A stretch of DNA of 27,635 nt. Origin: JAWVYT01 sp046483065. Lineage in GTDB: Bacteria; Gemmatimonadota; Gemmatimonadetes; Longimicrobiales; RSA9. Positions within the stretch are counted from its first letter, which is position 1; every line of letters begins with the position of its first letter. Below, piece by piece: positions 15,305 through 22,069 of this stretch. The position numbers and the translations under genes are program-made. Location of the stretch: NCBI GenBank assembly GCA_046483065.1, contig JAWODW010000048.1:1-27635 (forward strand). Reading direction: 5' to 3'. The notes under the pieces are model-generated. The model did not search any database, was not told the DNA's origin, and saw nothing but the letters and a program-made list of their open reading frames with translations.

Positions 15305-15488
15305 AGGATGTCCCGAACCTTCCGGTCATCGCCGCTCGACAGATGAGTGGAGACTTTGGGTCGTGCAGCGACCCAAAGTCTCCTTCCATTGATTTCGCAA
15401 GACGACGATCGGAGGGTTTGGGTCGCTCCGCGACCCAAACCGTCATCTGATCCAGCAGCCCGCGACGATCGGAGGGTTTGGGACGCCC
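15305..15488 (+). repeat. Dispersed hairpin repeat, copy C
   Basis: The copy aligns with copy B from GAGGATGTCCCGAACCTTCC through GGTTTGGGAC. Hairpin C1 has a perfect 15-bp stem (15349-15363 with 15369-15383, loop TGCAG). Hairpin C2 has a perfect 12-bp stem (15415-15426 with 15430-15441, loop TCC). An 18-base unit CGACGATCGGAGGGTTTG occurs at 15403-15420 and again at 15463-15480. In the same hairpin, copy B has TTCGGG/CCCGAA where copy C has TTTGGG/CCCAAA. The pair changed on both arms, which keeps the stem. Confidence 0.88.
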
Positions 15489-15558
15489 GGACCTCGGGCT
15501 CCGCGGCCCGACCCAAAGCCGGCCCGGCGGACGCTTACCCGCCGGGCCCGCCGCCGTG

Positions 15559-15587
15559 TTGAACCGCCCGTCCGCAGGCAGTACCAT
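15559..15587 (+). promoter_or_regulatory. Candidate promoter, possibly leaderless start
   Basis: TTGAAC (15559-15564), a 17-base spacer and TACCAT (15582-15587) lie directly before the GTG at 15594. A start site 7 bases after the -10 would coincide with the GTG, which would make the mRNA leaderless. No ribosome binding site is visible, which fits. Confidence 0.4.
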
Positions 15588-15593
15588 ACGTCC

Positions 15594-16940
15594 GTGACCA
15601 TCCTCACCTGGGCCACGATCGCCCTACTGATCTCCTTCAACGGCCTCTATGTGGCCGCGGAGTTCGCTGCGGTCAGCGTTCGCCGGAGCCGCGTGCGCCA
15701 GATGGCCGAGGAGGGGAACCGGTTCGCGAGGCGCCTCCTGCCTACGCTGGAGTCGGCCACCCGTCTGGACCGGTACATCGCGGCCTGCCAGGTCGGGATC
15801 ACGGTATCGAGCCTGGTCCTGGGCGCGTATGGCCAGGCCACGCTGGGGCAGGCACTGACGCCGCTGTTCGAGCGCTGGGGCGAGCTGCAGACGCTGGCGG
15901 CCCAGTCCGCGTCGGCGGGTGTGGTCCTGGTGGGGCTTACCACGCTGCAGATGGTGCTGGGCGAGCTGGTCCCGAAGTCACTGGCCCTCCAGTTCCCGAC
16001 GAAGCTGGCGCTGCTGACGGTCCTGCCGATGCGCTGGTCGGAACGGCTGCTGGCGTGGTTCATCGCGGTCCTGAACGGGAGCGGCTGGCTGGTGCTGCGG
16101 CTGCTGCGGGTGGAGCCGAAGCCCCACCGGCACCTGCACTCCGCGGAGGAGATCAAGTTCCTGGTGGCGGAGAGCAGGGAGGGGGGTCACCTGCGTGCCG
16201 AGGAGCAGAGGCGGCTGAACCAGGCGCTGGGGCTGACGCAGCGGAAGGCCCGGGAGCTGATGATCCCACGGACGCGGGTGGTGGCGGTGGATGAGGCCGA
16301 GGGGCTGGACGCGGCGCTGGACGTGGTGGTGGCGTCGCCGTACACGCGCCTTCCGGTCTACCGTGACTCCCTGGACCGGATCGTGGGCGTGGTCCACGCG
16401 AAGGACCTGGCCGCGGCCATGCTGTCCGACGGCGTTGCGGGCACGTTGGCGGACCACATCCGGCCCGTGCTGGCGGTCCACGAGACCGTATCGGCGGACC
16501 GGGTCCTGGCCCTGATGCGGGAGGAGCGCGGGGTCATGGCGGTGGTGGTGGACGACTTCGGCGGCACGTCGGGGATCCTCACCACGGAGGATATCCTGAG
16601 CGAGCTGCTGGGCGACATTGCCGACGAGTTCAAGCACCCGGCCGGCCCCCCGGAGCGGCTGTCGGACGGCCGGGTCCGGCTGCCCGGTGACCTGGCGCTC
16701 TACGAGGTGCAGCCATGGGTCGGTACCCGGTGGGAGGGTGACTCGGACACGGTGGGTGGGCTCGTCATGGAGCGGCTGCGCCGGGTACCCGAGGCCGGTG
16801 ACACCGTGGAGATCGACGGCGCCAGGGTCGAGGTGGAGGCCGTCGACGGCCTGGCTGTGCGGACCCTGCTCGTCCGCCCCGCCGGGCACGAGGACGCCGG
16901 GGACACCGGTGACGCCGGCGACGCCGGGGGTGCCCCGTGA
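15594..16940 (+). CDS. CorC/HlyC-type membrane protein (DUF21-CBS-CBS-CorC_HlyC), first of a pair
   Basis: The 448-residue protein belongs to the CNNM/CorC family, linked to magnesium or cation efflux. The N-terminal DUF21 domain (residues 1-190) has membrane segments TWATIALLISFNGLYVAAEF, GITVSSLVLGAYGQ and VVLVGLTTLQMVLGELVPKS, the last carrying the family's GE.VPKS motif. Two CBS domains follow at about 220-345 (MIPRTRVVAVDE, SPYTRLPVYRDSLDRIVGVV, GVMAVVVDDFGGTSGILTTE). The C-terminal CorC_HlyC domain is at about 360-435. The tail repeats GDAGDAG. The start GTG at 15594 is the likely first base of the transcript. The stop overlaps the start of the next, paralogous gene by four bases (GTGA), so the two are translationally coupled. 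Confidence 0.88.
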   Translation: MTILTWATIALLISFNGLYVAAEFAAVSVRRSRVRQMAEEGNRFARRLLPTLESATRLDRYIAACQVGITVSSLVLGAYGQATLGQALTPLFERWGELQTLAAQSASAGVVLVGLTTLQMVLGELVPKSLALQFPTKLALLTVLPMRWSERLLAWFIAVLNGSGWLVLRLLRVEPKPHRHLHSAEEIKFLVAESREGGHLRAEEQRRLNQALGLTQRKARELMIPRTRVVAVDEAEGLDAALDVVVASPYTRLPVYRDSLDRIVGVVHAKDLAAAMLSDGVAGTLADHIRPVLAVHETVSADRVLALMREERGVMAVVVDDFGGTSGILTTEDILSELLGDIADEFKHPAGPPERLSDGRVRLPGDLALYEVQPWVGTRWEGDSDTVGGLVMERLRRVPEAGDTVEIDGARVEVEAVDGLAVRTLLVRPAGHEDAGDTGDAGDAGGAP

Positions 16941-18232
16941 TCCCGACAGTGATCATCGCGACGCTCATCCTGCTGAACGGTCTGTTCGTGGCCGCTGAGT
17001 TCGCCATCATCGGGGCGCCCCGGCCCGCCATCGAGCGCAAGGCCAGGAAGGGGAACCGCCTGGCCGGCCTGGTGCTGCACGTGCTGGGCGATGCGCGAGA
17101 GCAGGATCGCTATATTGCCACGGCCCAGCTCGGGATCACGTCGGCGAGTCTGGCGCTGGGGATGTACGGGGAGCACCTGCTGGCCGAATGGATCGCCCAT
17201 CAGCTGGAGGTGCTCGGCCCGCTGCGGTGGGTCGGCGCCCACACCCTCGCCAGCGTGCTGGCCGTCGCCTTCCTGACCTATCTCCACGTGGTCCTCGGCG
17301 AGATGGTCCCCAAGTCGCTGGCGCTGCAGGCGCCGGGGCGCGTGGCCATGTGGGTGGCCGCGCCCATGCGGGTGATCGAGATGGCGTTCTATCCGCTGGT
17401 GGTGGCGTTGAACGGGCTGGGCAACGGGATCCTGAAGCTGTTCGGCGTGGAGCGCTCCGCCATCAGCGAGGAACACTACCGGACCACCGACGAGCTGAGC
17501 TTCATCGTGGCCGAGAGTCGGGCGGGCGGACTGCTGGCCCGGGAGCCGGCCCGGGTGGTACAGGAGCTGCTGGAGTTCGCGGATCTCACGGCTGGCGAGG
17601 TGATGGTGCCCCGGACCCGGGCCACCGGGTTCGCCCTCGGCGCCGACCGCGAGGCCGTGGCCACAGCGCTGGAATCCGGCCGCCACACGCGCTACCCGGT
17701 CTACGAGGAGAGCCTGGACCACATCATCGGGGTGGTCCACGTGAAGGACCTCCTGGCCGGCCTCCGGGCCGGTGGCCGTCTGGATCGGGCCATGGTCAAC
17801 GACGTCCCGTTCCTGCCGGCGACGGAGCCGCTGGACCGGGTGCTGGCGACCCTCCGGCGCACCAGCTCCCAGATCGCGGTGGTGCTGGACGAGCACGGCG
17901 GTACGGCGGGGATCCTGACCCTCGAGGACCTCTTCGAAGAAGTGGTGGGCGACATCGCCGATCCCGGCGAGACCCCCGCCCTCCTCCGGGACGACGCCGG
18001 GGAGCTCCGGGCGGCCGGCACGGTCCGGCTGGACGAGCTCGGCGAGGCGCTGGGCCTGGTGCTGGAGCACGAGGATGTGGACACGGTGAGCGGGTTGATC
18101 CTGACGCTGCTGGGGCGTCCGCCAGCCGTCGGGGACCGGGTGGAGCACGAAGACGTGGTCCTCGAGGTCTCGGCCGTGCGAGGGAAGGGCGTCCAGCAGG
18201 CCCGTGTGGTGAGCGCACCCGAACCTGCGTAA
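16937..18232 (+). CDS. CorC/HlyC-type membrane protein (DUF21-CBS-CBS-CorC_HlyC), second of a pair
   Basis: The 431-residue protein is a paralogue of the preceding one with the same domain order. The DUF21 domain spans residues 1-190 (TLILLNGLFVAAEFAIIGA, GITSASLALGMYGEHLLAEW, VLGEMVPKSLALQAPGRVAM). CBS domains are at about 215-340 (MVPRTRATGFALG, TRYPVYEESLDHIIGVVHVK, IAVVLDEHGGTAGILTLEDL). The CorC_HlyC domain runs from about 350 to 425. The two proteins may assemble into a heteromer, as tandem CNNM-type pairs are common in bacteria. The start GTG overlaps the previous stop by four bases. The VOC gene follows after 13 bases, so the three probably form one operon. Confidence 0.88.
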   Translation: MIPTVIIATLILLNGLFVAAEFAIIGAPRPAIERKARKGNRLAGLVLHVLGDAREQDRYIATAQLGITSASLALGMYGEHLLAEWIAHQLEVLGPLRWVGAHTLASVLAVAFLTYLHVVLGEMVPKSLALQAPGRVAMWVAAPMRVIEMAFYPLVVALNGLGNGILKLFGVERSAISEEHYRTTDELSFIVAESRAGGLLAREPARVVQELLEFADLTAGEVMVPRTRATGFALGADREAVATALESGRHTRYPVYEESLDHIIGVVHVKDLLAGLRAGGRLDRAMVNDVPFLPATEPLDRVLATLRRTSSQIAVVLDEHGGTAGILTLEDLFEEVVGDIADPGETPALLRDDAGELRAAGTVRLDELGEALGLVLEHEDVDTVSGLILTLLGRPPAVGDRVEHEDVVLEVSAVRGKGVQQARVVSAPEPA

Positions 18233-18245
18233 CGGAGGAGCAGCC

Positions 18246-18605
18246 ATGTCCGGGATCGTGTTCCTGAAGACGGAGGACCTCGAGCGCATCGTCGCCTTTT
18301 ACACCGAGGAGGTGGGGATGCGCCGGTGGCTCGAGCAGCCGGAGATCACGATCCTCCGGCACGGCAACCTCCTGGTGGGCTTCCGCCAGCACGAGCGAGC
18401 GGACACCGACGCGCTGCTCACCTTCTTCTACCCGACGCGGGCGGAGGTGGACGCCATGCACGACCGGCTGCGGGCGGTGGCGGTGGGCGAGCCGGCGGAG
18501 ACACCGCGCTACCGGATCTACAACTTCTACGCCCGGGATCCCGACGGCCGCGCCATCGAGTTCCAGTGCTTCCTCCACGAGCTGCCGCCCGAGCCCCGCG
18601 GTTGA
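18246..18605 (+). CDS. VOC-family protein (glyoxalase/bleomycin-resistance/dioxygenase fold)
   Basis: The 119-residue protein shows a single VOC module: GIVFLKTEDLERIVAFYTEE, then RHGNLLVGFRQHE, TFFYPTRAEVDAMHDRL, and the signature YNFYARDPDGRAIEFQCF near the end. The Glu in IEFQ is the usual metal ligand. The first metal ligand of the half-module, normally a His in the first strand, is not seen, so it may bind a ligand without catalysis. GGAGGAG stands 7 bases before the ATG. It is 13 bases after the second CorC-type gene on the same strand. The substrate is not predictable. Confidence 0.75.
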   Translation: MSGIVFLKTEDLERIVAFYTEEVGMRRWLEQPEITILRHGNLLVGFRQHERADTDALLTFFYPTRAEVDAMHDRLRAVAVGEPAETPRYRIYNFYARDPDGRAIEFQCFLHELPPEPRG

Positions 18606-18669
18606 CCCCGCCCCCGGACCGTCGCCACTCTGATAGGGGGCACGAATGCGATCGGGCGAGGAGGGAACC

Positions 18670-19212
18670 GTGGAGAGTCTGAAGGGACGACTGCTCATCT
18701 CCAGCGGCGGATTGTACGACCCGAACTTCCGCCACACGGTGGTGCTCATCGGGGAGCACGACGCCCACGGGGCCGTGGGCGTGGTCCTGAACCGCCCGCT
18801 GGATCCGACGGTGGCGGAGGCGGTCCCGACGCTGGCCGACCTGGTGGACCCCGATGAGCCGCTGTTCCAGGGCGGCCCCGTGGAGCCGCAGCAGGCGGTG
18901 CTCCTGGCCGAGGTCGCCGTCCCCGGCCTCGTGGACGTGCCGGTGTTCGGGTCGGTGGGCTTCCTCACGGGCGAGATCCCGGCGGACGTCCGACCCTCCC
19001 TCACCCGGGCACGCGTGTTCGTGGGCCACTCGGGGTGGGGCCCCGGTCAGCTCGAGGCGGAGATGGAGACCGACTCCTGGATCGTCGACGACGCCACCGC
19101 CGCCGACGTCTTCACCGGCTCCCCCCACTCGCTGTGGCACGACGTCCTGGAGCGGAAGGGCCCGCCGTACACCACCATGGCCCGGATCCCGTTCGACCCG
19201 TCCATGAACTAG
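18670..19212 (+). CDS. YqgE/AlgH family protein (DUF179)
   Basis: The 180-residue protein matches the DUF179 family, small soluble proteins of unclear function (AlgH affects alginate production in Pseudomonas). Family pattern: LKGRLLISSGGLYDPNFRHT, VVLIGEHDAHGAVGVVLNRP, LFQGGPVEPQQAVLL, GSVGFLTGEIPAD, VFVGHSGWGPGQLEAEM, and WHDVLERKGPPY. The GTG at 18670 has a strong GAGGAGGG upstream (18658-18665) and gives the common VESLKG start. The in-frame ATG at 18646 lacks a good site and would add eight residues. It follows the VOC gene by 64 bases and may belong to the same transcript or begin its own. Confidence 0.9.
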   Translation: MESLKGRLLISSGGLYDPNFRHTVVLIGEHDAHGAVGVVLNRPLDPTVAEAVPTLADLVDPDEPLFQGGPVEPQQAVLLAEVAVPGLVDVPVFGSVGFLTGEIPADVRPSLTRARVFVGHSGWGPGQLEAEMETDSWIVDDATAADVFTGSPHSLWHDVLERKGPPYTTMARIPFDPSMN

Positions 19213-19217
19213 GGCAG

Positions 19218-19240
19218 CCGGCGGGTCGGCGCGCCGCCGG
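19218..19240. terminator. Possible hairpin between convergent genes
   Basis: CCGGCGG (19218-19224) can pair with CCGCCGG (19234-19240) across a 9-base loop, directly after the yqgE stop and between convergent genes. It has no T-tract, so termination is uncertain. Confidence 0.25.
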
Positions 19241-19311
19241 AGGCCGGAACGGGGGTCGGAGCGGAAGTCGGAGCGAGGGTCGGGCCGGTGCCCGTGATGG
19301 CTTCGAGCGGC

Positions 19312-21399
19312 TCAGTACCCCCAGGAAAGCGTGACCCGGAGCTGCCTCGGCTCCACCGGATGGAAATGCAGGTCCTCGATGCCATCCGTGGGCTCGTCCG
19401 GCAGTCGCGATCGGTAGAAGTAGGCGATATCGGCGTCCGCGGCGTCGAGGAGGTTCATGAGGCTGGCGCCGAGTCGGAGCTCCCCCAGCGTCCAGCCCAG
19501 GTTCAGGTTCAGCAGGGAGGTGGCCGATGCCCGGATCGCATTGTCCTCGGTCAGCGGGTAGGCGCCGAAGTGGCGGAGGCGGAGCGCCGCGTACGGCCCG
19601 TCCCGGGTCGGCTCCCACGCGATGCCGCCGGTGACCACCCGCTCCAGCGCGCCGGGCACGCGGTCCGCCCCCTCCGGCGCCCCGGAGAAGCGCGCCCGTG
19701 CGAACGAAGCATCCAGATCCACCCGGAGCTGAGGGGCCGGCCTCCAGAAGTTGGCCCACGTCACGCCGACCCGCCGGCTGGCGTCGCTGGGTTCGGTGGT
19801 CCCCGCATCCCCCACGAAGAGCAGCTCGCTGTCGAGCGCCACGGTCCACGCCGTGAGCGTGGTGTGGAGCCCGGTGCGGGAGGCGGCACGGAGCCCCACT
19901 TCGGCACCCCGGGACTCCGCCAGCGGGTGGACGGGATCCACCGGTTCGCCGGAGACCGGGTCCACGGCCTGGACCGTGCCCCGGGCGTCGTTGCTGTGGA
20001 AGCCGTAGCCGCCGCTCACGTACAGCTCAGCGCCTTCCCGGAGCGCGTACACCACGGAAGCTTTCGGGCTCACGATCGCATCCGTGGCCTCACCCGAGTT
20101 CTCCGGCCGGTCACTGGACACGACGAAGCGGTAGGCATCGCTCCGCACCCCGAGCACCGTTCGGAGCTCCGGCGTCCAGTCGCTCCGGAGCTCCACGTAC
20201 GCCCCGGTGCCCCACTGGGCCACCTCGTCCGCCCGGACCGTCGCCTGGATCTGCCGGGCCTCGGTCCGGCGCAGCGCCACGTCCGCGAGGTCCAGGCGCG
20301 TCTGGACCCCGGCCGTCGCCACGTGCCGGCCTGCCACCTGCCGGCCCAGGGCACGCGTGTACGTGTACTGGCCACCGAACACCCGGCGGGCCCGGTCCCG
20401 CTGCTGGATCTGGTCGCCTGCCGTGGGGTCCTCGAGGAAGTACGTGAAGTTCGAGTACAGGTCGAGGTCGTAGCGCATGCCGTAGAGTTGCACGCGGTGG
20501 CTGGCCTCCGCGCCGGACCGCGACCACGAGCCCGTCAGGGCATACCGGGACGACGACCCTCCGAGTGAGGGATCGATCTGGTCGAACCGGCCGATCTCTC
20601 CACCCTCGACCCGGCGGCTCGGCACCTGATCGGACGCGTTCCACGCGTTGTCGTACGCCATGGCCAGGACCGAGAACGCGCTGCTCCCGGACTCCCAGGA
20701 ATAGCGCGCCACGCCTGAGCGCTTCCGCAGCTCCTGTGGGGTGGTCCACGGCCCGTCGTAGCCCTTCAGCTCGCCGCCGGCCAGCAGCCGTCCCGGCCCG
20801 AGCTCCACCGAGGCCGCCGCCACCGCCCGCCGGTAGCCGTCCTCGCCGATCCCCGTGAGCGCGAAAGGTCGCTCCAGCGACCGCCGCAGCCGCAGCTCCG
20901 CGCCGCCGGCCGAGCCGAAATCGCCGATGCCCGCGTAGTACGGGCCCAGACGATACTCCACGTGGTCCACCAGCTCAGGGATGATGAAGTTCAGGTCCGT
21001 GTACCCCTGGCCGTGGGCGTGCGTCGGGATGTTGACGGGCATCCCCTCCACCGACGTCGAGAAGTCGGTGCCGTGGTCCAGGTTGAAGCCACGCACGAAC
21101 ATCTGGTTCGACTTCCCGTCCCCGCTGTGCTGGGTCATGATAAGCCCCGGCACCGTCTCGAGCAGCTCCCCCTCACGCACCAGCGGCCGGAGCTTGAAGT
21201 CGCCGAACCCGACGAACCCCTGCGACGCGCTCATGGCAACCCCGGTCAGGTCGTCCCCGCGACCCTCCACCACCAGCGGCTCCAGCACATAGCGAGGAAC
21301 GGTGTCGGCCGCGGTCCCGGTTCCGGTCTCCTGGGCCCGCAACCCGTCCGTCGGTAGCAGCGTCATCAGAACGAGGACGATTCCGCAGCAAAATCTCAT
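19312..21399 (-). CDS. TonB-dependent outer-membrane receptor, likely nickel uptake
   Basis: The 695-residue protein starts with a signal peptide (CCGIVLVLMTLLPTDGLRAQ) and a TonB-box-like YVLEPLVVEG. The plug domain spans residues ~45-165 (LETVPGLIMTQHSGDGKSNQ, MFVRGFNLDHGTDFSTSVEG, IPTHAHGQGYTDLNFIIPEL, GGAELRLRRS). A 22-strand beta-barrel is expected to the C-terminus (ending QLRVTLSWGY). TonB-dependent receptors take up scarce ligands using energy from TonB-ExbBD, which are not in the window. The start codon overlaps the stop of the upstream nikR by four bases (ATGA), with GGAGGAG within the end of nikR. The tight coupling to a nickel regulator points to nickel, though related receptors also take other metals. 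The His-rich HAHGQ in the plug suits a metal complex. Confidence 0.85.
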   Translation of the reverse strand: MRFCCGIVLVLMTLLPTDGLRAQETGTGTAADTVPRYVLEPLVVEGRGDDLTGVAMSASQGFVGFGDFKLRPLVREGELLETVPGLIMTQHSGDGKSNQMFVRGFNLDHGTDFSTSVEGMPVNIPTHAHGQGYTDLNFIIPELVDHVEYRLGPYYAGIGDFGSAGGAELRLRRSLERPFALTGIGEDGYRRAVAAASVELGPGRLLAGGELKGYDGPWTTPQELRKRSGVARYSWESGSSAFSVLAMAYDNAWNASDQVPSRRVEGGEIGRFDQIDPSLGGSSSRYALTGSWSRSGAEASHRVQLYGMRYDLDLYSNFTYFLEDPTAGDQIQQRDRARRVFGGQYTYTRALGRQVAGRHVATAGVQTRLDLADVALRRTEARQIQATVRADEVAQWGTGAYVELRSDWTPELRTVLGVRSDAYRFVVSSDRPENSGEATDAIVSPKASVVYALREGAELYVSGGYGFHSNDARGTVQAVDPVSGEPVDPVHPLAESRGAEVGLRAASRTGLHTTLTAWTVALDSELLFVGDAGTTEPSDASRRVGVTWANFWRPAPQLRVDLDASFARARFSGAPEGADRVPGALERVVTGGIAWEPTRDGPYAALRLRHFGAYPLTEDNAIRASATSLLNLNLGWTLGELRLGASLMNLLDAADADIAYFYRSRLPDEPTDGIEDLHFHPVEPRQLRVTLSWGY

Positions 21400-21812
21400 G
21401 ACGTCTCCTCCTCCGGGAGCACCGCCGTCAGCGTCAGATGGCTGTGATGAACACCCCGGTACCCCGCCAGCGTGGTTGCCAGCTCGCGGAGAGGACCCGC
21501 GCGGCCCCGGAGGAGCAGGACCTCCAAGCAGGTGTCGTGGCTCACATGCAGGTGCATGGTCGTGATCACCAGCTCCAGGTGATCGTGCTGCAACGCCATC
21601 AAGCGGTCCTGGAGTTCCCGGCGATGGTGGTCGTAGACCAGCGTGAGCACACCCAGCACCGCCGCGTCCGGGTCCGAGACGCGCTCTTCCACCAGCCGCT
21701 CGCGTACCAGGTCGCGGAATGCTTCCGATCGGTTCGCCCGCCCCCTCCGCGCGATGACTTCGTCGAATCGCTCCAGGAGCTCGGCCTCCATGGACACCCC
21801 GAACCGTATCAT
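21396..21812 (-). CDS. nikR: Nickel-responsive transcriptional regulator NikR
   Basis: NikR represses or activates nickel-uptake genes when Ni(II) is bound. The 138-residue protein has the N-terminal ribbon-helix-helix (MIRFGVSMEAELLERFDEVI, RRGRANRSEAFRDLVRERLV) at residues ~1-50. The C-terminal ACT-like domain holds the nickel site: YDHHRREL with the first His, then TTMHLHVSHDTCLEVLLLRG, in which two His and the Cys are the known ligands (E. coli H76, H87, H89, C95). All are conserved. The ATG at 21812 has GGAGGAG upstream; an in-frame codon at 21842 adds 10 residues that do not fit the family. It is the first gene of a two-gene operon with the TonB-dependent receptor. Confidence 0.95.
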   Translation of the reverse strand: MIRFGVSMEAELLERFDEVIARRGRANRSEAFRDLVRERLVEERVSDPDAAVLGVLTLVYDHHRRELQDRLMALQHDHLELVITTMHLHVSHDTCLEVLLLRGRAGPLRELATTLAGYRGVHHSHLTLTAVLPEEETS

Positions 21813-21835
21813 GGGACTCCTCCACGGCTGGCTAG

Positions 21836-21863
21836 GTAGCACGATCCGCCCAATTTGTAATAC
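21836..21863 (-). promoter_or_regulatory. Possible NikR operator upstream of nikR
   Basis: On the minus strand GTATTAC, 14 bases, then GTGCTAC lies 24-51 bases before the nikR start. It has the spacing of the NikR sites proposed for some delta-proteobacteria (GTGTTAC-N13/14-GTAACAC), with the left half matching 6 of 7 and the right half only 4 of 7. TATTAC could also serve as a -10 box, which would put the site on top of the promoter. Confidence 0.35.
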
Positions 21864-22010
21864 GCAGCTGGTGGCGGCAAGAGAAGAGGCGGCTCGGCAT
21901 CAGAAAGGATGCTGCATTCGTCATTTTCGGGCGAGAAATCGCGTGATCTATTGACTTTCTGTAGCACCCCGCGTAACGTCACGCCGTTCCGGCCGTTCCC
22001 CGGCCGTCCG

Positions 22011-22038
22011 TTGACGTCGAGCCGCCTTTCCCTACCCG
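22011..22038 (+). promoter_or_regulatory. Candidate promoter of the long secreted protein gene
   Basis: TTGACG (22011-22016, 5 of 6) is followed after 16 bases by TACCCG (22033-22038). The -10 is weak but similar to the TACCCT proposed for icd. Transcription would begin near 22045, 25 bases before the ATG. A second candidate in this 227-base divergent region is TTGACT (21951-21956) with TAACGT (21974-21979), 17 bases apart. Confidence 0.3.
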
Positions 22039-22069
22039 GAATCTCCGGCGCTGCGGCAGTGAATGGACT

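Noticed and set aside
10829..15488. Hairpin repeats as a CRISPR array or as intrinsic terminators
   Set aside because: There are no regular spacers, copies are kilobases apart, and no T-tract follows the stems. Copy B also lies upstream of prxU, not at an obvious gene end.
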